The notes under the pieces: model-generated | Databases searched by the model: none | What the model was told of the DNA's origin: nothing | What the model saw: the letters and a program-made list of their open reading frames with translations, nothing else | Assembly (NCBI GenBank): GCA_029465975.1 | Contig: CM055761.1 | Location: forward strand, 6,989,998-7,053,997 | Reading direction: 5' to 3' | Source of the DNA: Dallia pectoralis | Lineage: Eukaryota; Chordata; Actinopteri; Esociformes; Umbridae | Length of the DNA: 64,000 bases | Made by a program: the position numbers and the translations under genes | In this document: one piece after another, positions 24,366 through 36,962 of the stretch | Position numbering within the stretch: the stretch's first letter is position 1 | Layout: each line of letters starts with the position of its first letter

Positions 24366-27300
24366 ATGGCGGAAAAACAGTTCAAAGGAGCCCCGTTCGG
24401 GACACAGATGGCGAGGTATGACGTATACATTTAATATAAACAGTTGTTAGATCGAGTTTTATCGGTAAACACATATTCCATTGGTTCACCTCAATATGCA
24501 TAATGAATGCAGGTTTGACGTGTCATCGGTCCATCCAGCCAATAAGAGAGCAGGAACCTACACTGAGATACCCTACTGTAAGAAGATGACCAATGAGCTG
24601 GTATATACTTATTGATTAACTGCATGCTTGGCTGATTTCTGTGTTAGGCTATATATGAGCAATAAATATAATATAAATATAATATATATAAGCAATACAG
24701 CATTAGGGGTTTGGTGTATGTCCAATATGTCTAAGAGCTGTTCTAAAGCATGACTCATGCCAGGATCCAGCACTTTGCCGTGGAATTTTGGCTATATATC
24801 ACAAACCTCCAAGATATATTTTTGCACGTACGTAATGTCATACCTGGGGCATACGATCTCATATATATGACGGCTATTAGCCAAACAGCATTCAGGAGTC
24901 AAAACATCTGCCTTAGAAAAGAATCCATGAAACGGGTATGACAACATCCATTTTACTAGTCTGATTGATTGGTAACCAGTTTATATTAGCTACAAGGCAT
25001 CTTGGGGTGTTTGTAGTGTTTGTAGTACATCATCATGAAGGCCTGTTCACCATGATATATTGGCAATATGACAAACCTCCTGGAGCCATATTGCTTAACT
25101 ATAACAAACATGGCTTCCATTTTTCTTTGTTCTTTTTATTATGTGTATGTTGTTTATGTTAGGAGACACGTCTGGGCCCGGGGTCGTATGATGTCACCGG
25201 CCATGGTGACTTCAGTGAACGGTCTGTGGCAGAGCGGGCTAAAGGGCCAGGGTGGCAGAGGGCCCAGGAGACAGGCAGGCTGGCAGACAAACCACATCTG
25301 CTCCAACGGGGTGCCTGGGAGAGCAAACGCTTCTTGGTGTGGGGTCACATGCACACAAGCACATGCGCACTTTCCACTGACACACACAAGCTTGCAGCTT
25401 GCAACCTCTGCCTGCCTGTTTGTCCCGTAGAATACTAAAGTTGGTCCAGGAAGCTACAGGACAGAAGACTTTATAGAGAAACTTCAGAAGAAACCCAGCA
25501 GTGTGAGAGGGGTGTGTGACGCCAGGGAAGAGAGGTTCAGAAAGGCTCAGGTACCAACCTACACTGGGAGGTACCGCCCGACACAGTTGGGCATAAGTCA
25601 ACATCATGTTAATAACAGTCATCAACTGGCTACAGACCACAGACTTTATATAAGTTTATGTATTTAATATTTCTCTGATGCTCAAAGTTCCTTAGACTTG
25701 CAACTCTCCTCCAAACCCCTGTCTGCATAGAACCACACACCCGGCCCAGGCAGCTATGGTAAAGGGGGAGTTCCATGGGCAGTGCGGGAGGAAAAAAGGG
25801 CGGGGTCAAATAGAGCTCCCAACATGCACTTCGGCTCCTCGCTGCAACGCTTCCCTAAAGGGAGCGTTACGGTACAACACAGATTACACATTATAACTAT
25901 TTAGAATATGGACACGGTAAAGGTTACAGTATACATGTCATAACTGTGTGTGTGTGTGTGTGTGCGTGTGTGTGTGTGTAGGACTCTGGGCTGAGTCCCT
26001 GTACATATACACTAAAGAGCAGCACAGATGTGTTGCTGGCAAGTGGCACAAGCAAGAGAGGAGCGTATGACCTCTTCACTGGATCAAGAGACAAACCCAT
26101 CGCTGGGTTCTACGCGGTCCCGGTAACACACACACTCGAATCACACCGTTAACACCCTGGCACACACAACTAAGTGACAACTTCCAACTGATTGGAAATG
26201 TGTGTGTGTGTGTGTAGAAGAGTGCGAACCCGACTTCAGAACAGTCCTGTTTGTTGAGTCCGCGGCTTGAGGAGGAGCCAGGGTGCTGCCAGAAGACGAA
26301 TCGCGACATGTTTGGAAAGATGGCTCAGTATCCAGCTGTGCCAACAGAGAGAATCTACCACAGCACTCTGTCCCAATGCCCTCGCCCTGCCGTGAGTAAT
26401 CTCTGACCCGTAACAACCCCCCAGTGCGCCCTGCCGTGAGTAATCTGTGACCCGTAACAACCCCCCAGTGCGCCCTGCCGTGAGTAATCTGTGACCCGTA
26501 ACAACCCCCAGTGCGCCCTGCCGTGAGTAATCTGTGACCCGTAACAACCCCCCAGTGCGACCTGCCGTGAGTTATCTGTGACCCGTAACAACCCCCAGTG
26601 CGCCCTGCCGTGAGTAATCTGTGACCCGTAACAACCCCCAGTGCGCCCTGCCGTGAGTAATCTGTGACCCGTAACAACCCCCAGTGCGCCCTGCCGTGAG
26701 TAATCTGTGACCCGTAACAACCCCCTGTGCGCCCTGCCGTGAGTAATCTGTGACCCGTAACAACCCCCCAGTGCGCCCTGCCGAGAGTAATCTGTGACCC
26801 GTAACAACCCCCCAGTGCGCCCTGCCGTGAGTAATCTGTGACCCGTAACAACCCCCCAGTGCGCCCTGCCGTGAGTAATCTGTGACCCGTAACAACCCCC
26901 CAGTGCGCCCTGCCGTGAGTAATCTGTGACCCGTAACAACCCCCCAGTGCGCCCTGCCGTGAGTAATCTGTGACCCGTAACAACGCCCTAGTGCGCCCTG
27001 CCGCGAGTAATCTGTGACCCGTAACAACGCCCCAGTGCGCCCTGCCGCGAGTAATCTGTGACCCGTAACAACGCCCCAGTGCGCCCTGCCGCAAGTAATC
27101 TGTGACCCGTAACAACGCCCCAGTGCGCCCTGCCGCGAGTAATCTGTGACCCGTATAAACCCCCCAGTCCGCCCTGCCGTGAGTAATCTCTGACCCGTAT
27201 AAATAAACCCCCCAGTCCGCCCTGCCGTGATTTCTCAGACCCGTTCTCTGACCCTTTTCACATCCACGTCTGACTCAAATGGTGGTAGATTTCTTATGGT

Positions 27301-27830
27301 GTTTTTATGCATCCTGTCCCGTCAGACATCCCCAGGTCCAGGGTGGTATGAGGGTGTGGCTTGGTCCCGGCCCACGTCTCACTTTCCTCCCCCCTTCCTC
27401 TGCTCTGCCTCACGCACCAGCCGCAGGACGGAGCGACTGCAGAATGGAAACTATGTGAGCAGACCCAAACCATTACCCATCACCCCTGAACCCTTAAATC
27501 CTGACCCCTGACCTCTTCTCTACTATACTCAGACCACGGTTGGACCCGGTCGTTACAACATTGCGGGAAAAGAGCGGAGCAAGACTGCCCACTGCCAAAC
27601 ATCCTCATTCAGTTCCCAGACGCAGAGATACCTTCACAGTCCAGAAAGAGACAAATACATACAGTAAGAAACACTCCAAGATTCACACTAAAACGTGATC
27701 TGACAGAAACGTTCCCTGAAAATGTGTGTGTGTGTGTTTCAGGGAGAGGCTGCGTGCAGTGAATGTTCCTGTGGACAGGAGGAGTTTCCTGGTTCAGCCG
27801 CAAATTAATTTTTTAACGACAGCAGCTTAA
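24366..27830 (+). CDS. cimap2: Ciliary microtubule-associated protein 2 (LEXM family, SHIPPO repeats)
   Basis: Ten exons: 24366-24415, 24513-24600, 25163-25336, 25431-25550, 25731-25871, 25982-26122, 26218-26391, 27326-27454, 27533-27663 and 27743-27830. The chain is 1236 bases, 411 residues (human LEXM about 418). It starts MAEKQFKGAPFGTQMARFDV. Sperm-tail PG-rich (SHIPPO) motifs recur at exon starts: LGPGSYDV, VGPGSYRTEDF, TPGPGSYGKG, SPGPGWYEG and VGPGRYNI. These proteins are thought to sit on or in ciliary and sperm-tail microtubules; LEXM was also described in lymphocyte expansion. Position directly beside dhcr24 matches human 1p32.3. Intron 7 is almost wholly a minisatellite made from the exon 7 donor site. 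Confidence 0.93.
26392..27236 (+). repeat. 44-bp minisatellite carrying the cimap2 exon 7 splice donor
   Basis: About 19 copies of a 43-44 bp unit fill most of intron 7. Each unit starts with GTGAGTAATCTGTGACC, the very start of the intron, and ends CCCAGTGCGCCCTGCC, whose last nine bases copy the exon 7 end. Most units keep GTGAGT; a few near the right end have GCGAGT or GCAAGT. Confidence 0.97.
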
Positions 27831-28557
27831 GACCCATTAAGCCACATCCACTGGACTCTGTATCAAACCATCATAGTTCAAACTTTCAAATGTGCTTAAA
27901 CTAACGTGAGATGTGTTCATCTCCGATACAAGGCAGTGCAGAGATGTGTTGTTGACAAATCCAAGTTTATTTTCATGCATCAACAAAAAAATATATATGT
28001 GGTAAAAAGCAGTAATGTCCTATTTCTTCATCAGAACACACACGCGCACGCACTGAACTGTGCAGGTGACTGTTATTTTACAAACCAGAAGTAATTGTAA
28101 ATGACGTCATACCCAACAGACCATGTATGCAGCACTAATCATTCTCTGAGTTTTACACTGATAAAAATCAAATAAAAAAAATCAACCGATGTGTTCTGAA
28201 TTTCAGGGAGGATCAGAAACATGTGACAGACACAACAGCAAGCTGGATACAAGACGGTGCATAAAAAACATGTCCCCCTCTAATACATCGCTTCATTAAA
28301 GCCACAGTGCACGAGATGTCCAGCCTTCTGAAGTAGGGAAATACACCCCTTTATAGGGCACATCAGGAACCGGCTTGTATCAGTGCTCAGTGTTCTGACA
28401 TCAAAACGAGCTACTCACAGGGGTGTGTTCATTCAAGTCTGCACACTCGGTTAGCGCAACGTCACAAACGGTCTAAGAGCGGGGTGCAAACACTGCTTAG
28501 CCACTCTCTGTCTTCGTCTTACTGCTGGTGAGGTGGCGGAATCTAGAAGGTCAAAGG

Positions 28558-30862
28558 TCAGTGGCGTGCAGCTTTGCAGATCTTGTCGTAGACTTCGGGG
28601 AAAGCGCCGTGACAGGCGAGCTCCTTCCTCAGGCGCTGGTATAAAGTCCCGTCGAACATTTCCCAGAACTCACTGCGCTCCATGTACACATCAGCGTACA
28701 ACATCTGGAACCTGGAGATACATTTTAAAAGGCTCCGTTTGAGGCCACCAATCAAATGCACAGTTAAAAATATATATATGACTCGCAAGGACATCTTGGT
28801 GTACAAATTCCCCACCTCAGGCTACCTATATTGACCGTTTGGCATGGAGCGGGTGTGTGTGTAAGTGTGTGTGTGTGTGCAGAAACTCACCCATGCACCT
28901 CTCTGACAAACTGCTCCAGCTGCCTGCACGAGGCCTTGGCCTGGAAGTGTTTGACTCGGGGTTCTCCGTACGCTCCAATGTCCACATAAAGCTCCGCCTC
29001 CTCACCTTTAGGATGAACCATCCCTCGGCCCGGGGGGAGTATGAATGGACATAACCACAGAGGGTACACCTGCAAGACGAGGCATACCAAGTCAGACACA
29101 CCCCTACAACAGTATATTCCAACTCAGTCCCATTTGTGGGATTTATTTCTGTGTGTGTTTTTTTTATGTACAAGTCCAAGTGGATGGCTGGGTGTGTGTG
29201 TGTGTGTCTCACCTGGATGTCCTGGTGGAAGCGTGTGATGGCGGTATTTATATGTTTCATGGGAACCAGCATGTCCTGTACAACATGGTGCTGTTCATAC
29301 AACTGTCGGATTGTCTCTCCCTGGGTCAGCTTCAGCAGGGAGATCTTAGGAGGAACCATCCATCCGAACAACCAACGAAACACTGGATGGTTACCGAATG
29401 GGATGATGTCCTAAACAGACAGACAGACACAGACACAGACAGACAGACAGACACAGACAGACAGGATTAGGTTTCCAGCTGTGCAGTCATCTCCATCAGG
29501 GATAAAACATTTGGAGCCATTTACAGATCAGTTAGCTGTTGTTTGCACCACTGAATGGGGCCATGTTCTACAGCCACTATGATGGGGCGTGGGGGTGGGG
29601 GGGCGTGGGGGTGGGGGGCACACAGAGAATAATAGAAAATATCAGCATGCTGTGAAAATGAGCCCTCACACTCACAAACAACATCCTCTGTCTGTCGGAA
29701 AAATATTCTACATAATTGATAACAGCATTTAAGGGTTTGCAAAGACAACCACACATGGTTCCTAATGGTGGTGTGTGTGTGTGTGCGTATACGTGCGCGT
29801 GTGTGTGCGTGTGTGTATACGTGCGGTCTGTGTGCATTAGGGAGACTAATGCAGAGTTACGTCCTGAGAAGAAGATGATGACAAGCTCAAATCTGCAGGA
29901 TGAAAGGGTCACTCTGTATCATCTGTCTAATGTACTGTGTGTGTGTGTGTGTGTGCGTGTGTGTGTGTGCGTGTGTACCTGGAGCTCCCAGAAGATTGAC
30001 CGTGTGTGTCTGTGATAATAGTGGCGTAGAGGGATGTACTCCACTGCTTGTTGATTTTTGCTGAGATAACTCTCAACATGCTTGAAAAACCATGGCTTAT
30101 AGTGGAGGCCGATCCTGTTGATCTGAAACACAGACAGGTACACACACACACACAGACAAGTACACACACACACACAGACAAGTACACAGACACACACAGA
30201 CAGGTACACAGACAGGCACACACACACAGGCACACACACACACACAGAGAGAGAGAGAGACACACATACAGGTACATACAGAGACAGACACACAGAGACA
30301 CACACACACACACACAGAGAGAGACACACACAGAGACACACACACACATTGAAAAGGTTATGGTAAAGTTAGATATGGCAGACAAAAACAGATACCTTCT
30401 CCCTCTCATTTCCCAGCATTTCTCTAACCTTCTCCCTGGTTCTTCTCATTTCCCACCACTTCTCTAACCTTCTCCCTGGTTCTTCTCATTTCCCACCACT
30501 TCTCTAACCTTCTCCCTGGTTCTTCTCATTTCCCACCACTTCTCTAACCTTCTCCCTGGTCCTTCTCATTTCCGAGCATTTCTCTAACCTTGTCGGGTTC
30601 TGCAGTGTCAGTCATTGTGCCGGTCATAATAACAGCTTCATCCAGGGAATATTGCAGACCTTCTACAAAAGTGTTGTTCTTGTCTTTAGACGCCTCAGTG
30701 AACCGACGACAGATGTTCTCTAGACCTCTGATTGGCTCATACTGCAGACGAACCCAACATCTTGCCGGGACAATCTTTATCTCTGCAGCAACCAGGAAAC
30801 CCAGAGTTCCACAGGACCATGGAACCGCATGGAATAGGTCCGAGTTCTCCTCCTGTTGAAGA

Positions 30863-30901
<39 letters not shown>

Positions 30902-31364
30902 ATTACTGATTCTATAAACACATTGTTATAGATATATAAATCTTAAGGTGTAGTTTTACTCTGGATAGTTTTAAGTGGTTATAGAACAAGAGGTTTGTAG
31001 GATTTTAGTATTACTCTATGTGATATCTGAAGGTTATGTAATATAACTAGATGTCTGTAGTATTAATCGGTTATTGAACTGTAGTATTACAGTACTACTC
31101 CGCAGTGACTGCAAGATTGTCTCAACAAACCAGCTGTACTCACCTCAGTGCAGCGGACCAGGCTGCCATCAGCCAACACCAGCTCAAATGCAACACAGAT
31201 GTGCTGGAAGAGCCCGTAGATATGTGAGGACGACTCTATACCTGTACCCATTATCAGACCTCCTGTAGGGGGAGGGAGAGAGAGGGAGAAGGAAGGGGAC
31301 TTGATTATGCATTCATCAAAACCAAATGAGGGTGTTATGGTTAGACACAGTAGGTGACACACAT

Positions 31365-31406
<42 letters not shown>

Positions 31407-34400
31407 CTTAAGACGAATGTTCAGCATGCTGATGGGAAAGCATTAAGCTGTTGATCTAACGTTTATGGATCCGGAAAACCATTACGGAATCTGATCCAAT
31501 AGGCCAGGCACTGCAACCCATTTCCCCCATGGATCTCTACCATCTACTTTCTAATCCAATAACGGTTTAATGATGCTCTCAACAGGAAATAAACAACCCT
31601 GATGGGTGAGATGCCATGGAAACACTCAACTCCAAGACGACAGTCTGTAAGCCTTCGTAGAGAACAACAAAAATTATGGAAAATATCTTATTTATAACCT
31701 AGGTTTTCCCTTTCAGTTGGTCATTAACGACGGCACAAAACAGGGGACATGCTCGTATTCCGTCCGTACAAATAGCAGCTTCAGACAACAGCATTGCAAA
31801 ACACAACTGAATAAAATGACAGCTTCAGTGAACAGATACACTTTAATGCTTATGTAAAGAGGCACTGTGTAGAATCTGCCTTGTAACGTTCACAAGACAG
31901 AATTAATGAAGAAAACTACTTGTCTTCTCCTCTGTCCTTACTGAACAGAAGTGGAATAGTATTATCTAGTCTAGAGTGGTTTAGGATGTGGCAGTAGAAC
32001 GTTCATAAACCTAGACAGACTGACACAAAAATACAAACAGGGAATATCTCAGCCACTTAATTAGAAACATGTAGGAAAATTATATTTGAAACAATAACTT
32101 CAAACATTCATTGCAGATATCTAATGGTCAAGGGTCTAATAAATGAGGTTATGCATCATCTGAAATAACTAAATGCTAAATCTCCCTGTAGTTTGTAATC
32201 AGTCTTTAACATCTATGTGAATACATTGATACTATCTATTCAGAAACACCTCAGTCAATTTCATTTAAGCTTACACTGCACAAACCGTTGACCAGCTATG
32301 CTTTTACGGCATTTCATGTGGACTCGGTTGGTTATTTTATATCAATGGTTGTATATAAAATAATAATAATCATTGAACCAATAACTTATAATTTAATATG
32401 TTCTTACATTATAGCCTGGCCAAAACATCATTGACGGGGTTAATACAAAATATTATTATATGGCGGCAGTGGCTTAGTGGCTCTATCAATCTGAAGGTTG
32501 GTGGTTCGATCCCCGGTTCCTCTTGGGAAATTGTCGAGGTGCCAATGAGCAAGACACCTAACCCCAGCTGCTTCTGGCGAGCCTGCAGTCGCATTGCATG
32601 GTAGATGCGGTCCTCAGTGTATGAATGAGTGAATGAATGGGTGAATGTGAGGCAGGATCTGTAAAGCGCTTTGGATAAAAGCGCTATATAAAAGTGCAGC
32701 ATTTACCATTTATATGATTTATTAAGTGTCTGTCTACAATAACACTTACACAGACCCTGTTTCTTCTACCAATCACGACCCCTGAATCTTAGTCCTAACT
32801 CTGAGAAAACAAACATACTACACATCTATCTCTCTCGCTCTCTCGCTTTGTCACGCTCTCTAGGAATTAAGACAAGTCTACAAACCGATAAATAATCTCC
32901 AGCCTAACCCTTCTACTTAGGTGCGAGCACACATCTTTGCAAGCAGACAATAACTCTTATGTCACATAATATTAATTCGAAACCTCTCTGAAGATGCATT
33001 ATCCTTGTATACAGTGACCACCATTTCTTTCAATAAAATAATTTAATCTTTATTTGAACATTTGTAAATAACCTTTTTAAGCAAACAGTTTCAACCAGAC
33101 TAATATAGTGATTCAGCCCGCTCCCCCCCCATTCTGGTATTTATACCAAACCTGACTACTGAAAGGTTACATATAAATGTATTACCTAATTAGAATGCTT
33201 GCCCTATATACATATATATAGGATACACATCCCTGGCTATTTGAATACAGGCATTACAAGAAAACCGGGCCGAGAGTTTTCCTGAAAACATGCATTTAAT
33301 TGTGCAGTACCCATTATTAACCACTAGAAGGCAATTGATTGACAATTTATCATCATGGGACATTAGGCTTTCTTCAGTTATTCGCAAACGCATGTCATCC
33401 AAGTCACACATGTTAAAAGCTAATTAGTGATCTAATTAAAGTTAGTAAATACAGTTCATTTAGTTGAGATTCATGTGTAATACATTTAGTGCAAGAGGAT
33501 ATAGAAATGAATGAGACCATTCTAATTAAAGTAACAATACTATAAGTAACTATAGAGTAATTATTATTTATGCTATATGCATGGCAACTTGATAATAGCA
33601 GTGACATCATGTAAAATGCAGATCTCAACCCTGGTCCTTTAGAGCTTGTGTGGAAAACTTCTCAATTAACAGCTGCGTTTAGTCAACCATTGTGTAAGAG
33701 CCAAGTGTTGGAACCTGGCCCTGAACCTGGCCCTGAGGCTGACATGGACTTCTGGTTGCCCTTGAATATGGGTCTTTGGCTATCCCTGAAGTTCAGTCTA
33801 TGGCAAAGAGAGTTACTGTTCTAATAGTTGTTAGAAACTATTGAAGGCTGCAGGATGCAGCAGTAGTCTCAGAACATGTGATTGATACCCATAATTAATT
33901 CACTGAATCACATCGTTTGTGATTGATACCCATTATTAATTCACTGAATCACATCATTTGTGATTGATACCCATAATTAATTCACTAAATCACATTGTTT
34001 GTGATGGACCTTTAGGATCTATTTGATTTAAGATAAAGGAGGGAAAAGCTAACCTACATTGGTGCATAGTTTCTAAATACCAATCCAACTATATCGTGCA
34101 AACAAGCAGATTAACTATTCTAAGGAAGCTGCCATGTGCCTCAATATAATGCCAATGCTAATCGCTAACAAATTACTGTTCGCTTTGGCACTAGCTAGGA
34201 CAACACAAACATCAGCTAGTTGATGCATATATTCAAATGGTTTTCGGCTATCACTTATGTTGTGCTCTTACATTTTGTGTTAAGAGCATCAGTGCAACAA
34301 ATAAATTATTAACAAATGTAAAGAGACGGAACATTATTAACAAAGAACTTTGATCATCTCCAAACCAGGACACATGTTATAGTCTGGGTAGATTAGATTG

Positions 34401-36662
34401 TAAGCAAACAAACAGTTATAGTAGCATAAGTAAATACATGAGCCACTCTGATAATTGGCATGGCCTGAAGACTGGGTCAGAGCATCTCTGAAACAGCAAG
34501 AACATAGTTTGGGCCACTACTAATGTTCCTGCTATCTCTCTGATAGATGTTGTGCAGCCTAATGAAGGCAACAGCTTCTAATGCCCCACCTGGAATCAAT
34601 CTATTTTGGTAAACAGCCAAAATGTGCCATTATTTACGGACCTAACTGTATATATGTATATAGGACGACCTATATCAGCATACCACAAAATGCTACAGAT
34701 GAGAAATTATGGTAATACAATGCGTAGCATACCAACTGTAAGATCGTCAAGTTCTGGCAGCACAGGCAGAGTCCAACCCATTGAGTTGAGGAGAGCTGTG
34801 ATCTGGCCCATGTTGACAAGGGGCTCCACACGAACTACCTATGGGACACACAGTATATAGATGCTCAGGTCATACAGTTCAGTAGATGAAAATAGTATTC
34901 AAAGTCACAATCATCTGTGGTAAAACTCCACCCCTAGTAAAGTTAGTCAAAAAAGGCTTCATCAAATAAACAACACAGGTATTAAGATGTATTTTTCCAA
35001 AAGTTAAATATATTGTAGTTCATTTAGGATTCAAGTGAATAAATCGAAATAACAGATTTCCTTTTAATGAGATTGGCGAACAGATTGCCCTTTAATGAGT
35101 TTGGAGAACACAGTAGGTGAATTAAACACCATTCATCCAAGCAGAACCTTTCCAGATCAATCGCTCTTAGAGGGCCCACTTTATCCAAACCACGGGTTTT
35201 CTATGGCATTGAAATAAATAAATACGTATGATTGCATTTTAAAAGTTTGATGTTGTGTTGACTTAAAACACTACTTTTGATGTGTGCTTGACTTGCATCT
35301 GATAGCGTCCAGGTTTTATCCCTGGCAGGGTAAACCAGGTCTTCTGCCAGGTTAACTGGTACTGAATACAGTCCACTATGCAGTTGACCCTAACAAATGA
35401 ACAGTAGCAGCCAAATACCCAGATGGGTATACCCATGTATGTATGTATGCATGCATTTACATATGTATGTATGTATGTATGTATGTATGCATCTATTCAT
35501 CTGCAAGCATAGCAAGACAACAACAACCTAATCTTGTCTGAAGTATTTTCATCTTAACGCTTAAGTTTAGCATTAAACGGTTAAAATCAGGGTTACGTTT
35601 AGGTGGTGTGAAGATTATGTTAGGGCTCGCTGCGAATGTAAAGTGTGTGTGAGTATCTTACCTGTCTCTGTGTGTCCACCTCCAGGATGTCCATCATGTT
35701 GATCATGATGTTCTTGTTGGTCTTCTTGTATTTCCCTACTCTGAGGGAGACAGTCAGCCAACCGGGACGACCTGTACACATGTGTGTCTTCCCTCCTTCT
35801 TTCTTCCATTCACGCACCTGAACGACACACGGTATAGTCACACTGGATGTTAACATCATGGCCTCTACCTCAAGGTTATATAGCACAGGAAAACGGGTTG
35901 GTAATCAACTTCCTGGGGCCTCAGGTTCAATACCTATTCCTGTTCCATGAAAATCACCGCAGAACATTACAGAACAACGTAAAGTAGTAAACAGACAGAA
36001 GGGCATTGCAGTATTTGATACCATGCCGTAAAACTCGGTCAGATGGACTGACAGAGGCACACACAATAAGGGTTCTCAGAACTTATAACATGTATGCATA
36101 AATCCAGCGATAGTATATGAGACTGGGTATCTCTGGGATATGCAATGCATTGTATTGCCAACACAGATGGCAAAGCGACGTGCCCAGGCACTCCACAATG
36201 TGTTGTGCATAAGCTATTATCCTGCCAACTCCACAATATAGGCAACCTGTGTGTTAGAACCCATTTGATGTAAAGTAGTAGAACTAGATAGGGTGGGAAG
36301 TAGAACTGCTCAGGGTGGTACTAGTAGTTGGTGAAGCCTGGTTTCAGTCTGTTAGAGAAGGCGCCGACATGAATCAATGCACCTGCGACAAAATGCACAA
36401 TGTGTGCACTTTTGCCAGGTGCCCTCACCTGTCTCTGGACGTCACGCACGCGCTGCTGATGCTGTTTGGGTGCGGAACACATCTGGAAGATGAGCCACGC
36501 GCGCAGGTAATAGTACACGTCGAACAGGACCGAGAGCGGCAGCAGAAACAGACAGACAAACAGCCATCGCTGGTGAACTAGCACGTAGTCCAGCCCTTTA
36601 ACCCGGACCCACAGCAAAAATAAAACGACCAGTGCGCCGAGATACAACAGCGGCCCCATCAT
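28558..36662 (-). CDS. dhcr24: Delta(24)-sterol reductase (seladin-1)
   Basis: Nine exons: 36429-36662, 35662-35817, 34733-34838, 31144-31262, 30589-30852, 29979-30122, 29213-29410, 28891-29069 and 28558-28711. They total 1554 bases, 517 residues (human 516). The N-terminus carries two hydrophobic stretches (LLYLGALVVLFLLWV and WLFVCLFLLPLSVLF) that anchor it in the ER. The FAD-binding domain follows, with CTGRPGWLTVSLRVGKYKK, DDLTVGGLIMGTGIESSSH and SCGTLGFLVAAEIKIVPA. The C-terminal half (HYYHRHTRSIFWELQ, PVFRWLFGWMVPPKISLLK, EVYDKICKAARH) matches the family to the last residue. The enzyme reduces the C24-C25 double bond of sterol intermediates with NADPH and FAD, the last step from desmosterol to cholesterol. 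Two adjacent ATG codons open the frame; I use the first. All motifs are intact. Confidence 0.97.
30128..30352. repeat. (CA)n / (GA)n compound microsatellite in dhcr24 intron 5
   Basis: Irregular ACACAC, ACAGACA and GAGAGA runs lie immediately upstream, on the minus strand, of the exon 6 acceptor at 30122. Similar shorter runs are at 29411-29462, 29938-29978, 30868-30898 and 31370-31403. Confidence 0.9.
30387..30588 (-). repeat. 40-bp minisatellite carrying the dhcr24 exon 5 splice donor
   Basis: About five copies of a 40-bp unit start exactly at the intron side of exon 5. On the dhcr24 strand the exon ends GACAAG and the intron begins GTTAGAGAAATGC. Each later unit repeats GAGAAG followed by GTTAGAGAAGTGG. 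Confidence 0.93.
32461..32712 (+). mobile_element. tRNA-derived SINE in dhcr24 intron 3
   Basis: A polymerase III box A (TGGCTTAGTGG, 32470-32480) and box B (GGTTCGATCCC, 32503-32513) lie 33 bp apart start to start, in tRNA-like spacing. A core with GAGCAAGACACCTAACCCC follows, then a tail TAAAGCGCTTTGGATAAAAG. This is the layout of fish tRNA-derived SINEs and not a functional tRNA gene, since the rest does not fold as a tRNA. Confidence 0.85.
33880..34010. repeat. Three copies of a 41-43 bp tandem repeat in dhcr24 intron 3
   Basis: GTGATTGATACCCATAATTA followed by ATTCACTGAATCACATCGTT is repeated three times with few changes. Each unit contains GTGATT and its reverse complement AATCAC near its ends. 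Confidence 0.85.
35436..35495. repeat. (ATGT)n microsatellite in dhcr24 intron 2
   Basis: ATGTATGTATGC and ATGTATGTATGT runs with two ATGCATGC interruptions. Confidence 0.9.
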
Positions 36663-36828
36663 CTGTGAGCGTCCGCGACCCGGCTGACAGTTAGGAAAGC
36701 TCGTCCAGGAGGACAGGTGTGTGTGTGACTGTGTACATATCGCCGTCACGAATCTGTCGCGAGACGCTCTCGCTCTTCGATTGGCGGTTCTGGCTCTAGG
36801 GGCGTGGCCGTCTCCGCCCCCTGCCAGC

Positions 36829-36940
36829 GCTCATTGGTCGACCGCGCGTCAATTGAGATGACTCCAGTTGGTGCGTTTGGGTGATTCGGCCAATCAGAGG
36901 GCACAACAGCCGTCACGCCATTCCCGCCCCTTCATTTACA
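36829..36940 (-). promoter_or_regulatory. dhcr24 proximal promoter with SRE-like site and CCAAT boxes
   Basis: About 170-280 bp upstream of the dhcr24 ATG there is GGGTGAT at 36879-36885 (ATCACCC on the other strand, the core of a sterol regulatory element). It lies four bases from a CCAAT box at 36890-36894. A reverse CCAAT (ATTGG) is near 36833, and a GC-rich CCCGCCCC is near 36925. Sterol-synthesis genes are typically driven by SREBP with NF-Y at close spacing. The sites are seen; their use is inferred. Confidence 0.55.
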
Positions 36941-36962
36941 TACTACAGTTTAGGAATATCGG

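Noticed and set aside
26141..27115. 324-codon open frame on the minus strand in cimap2 intron 7
   Set aside because: Produced by the 44-bp donor array; the repeated peptide changes frame with each 43/44-bp unit and overlaps real exons on the other strand.
26392..27236. Regular repeats resembling a CRISPR array
   Set aside because: Units are contiguous with no unique spacers, in a vertebrate intron.
32461..32712. Possible tRNA gene
   Set aside because: Boxes A and B are present, but the sequence does not make an acceptor stem and continues into a SINE body and tail.
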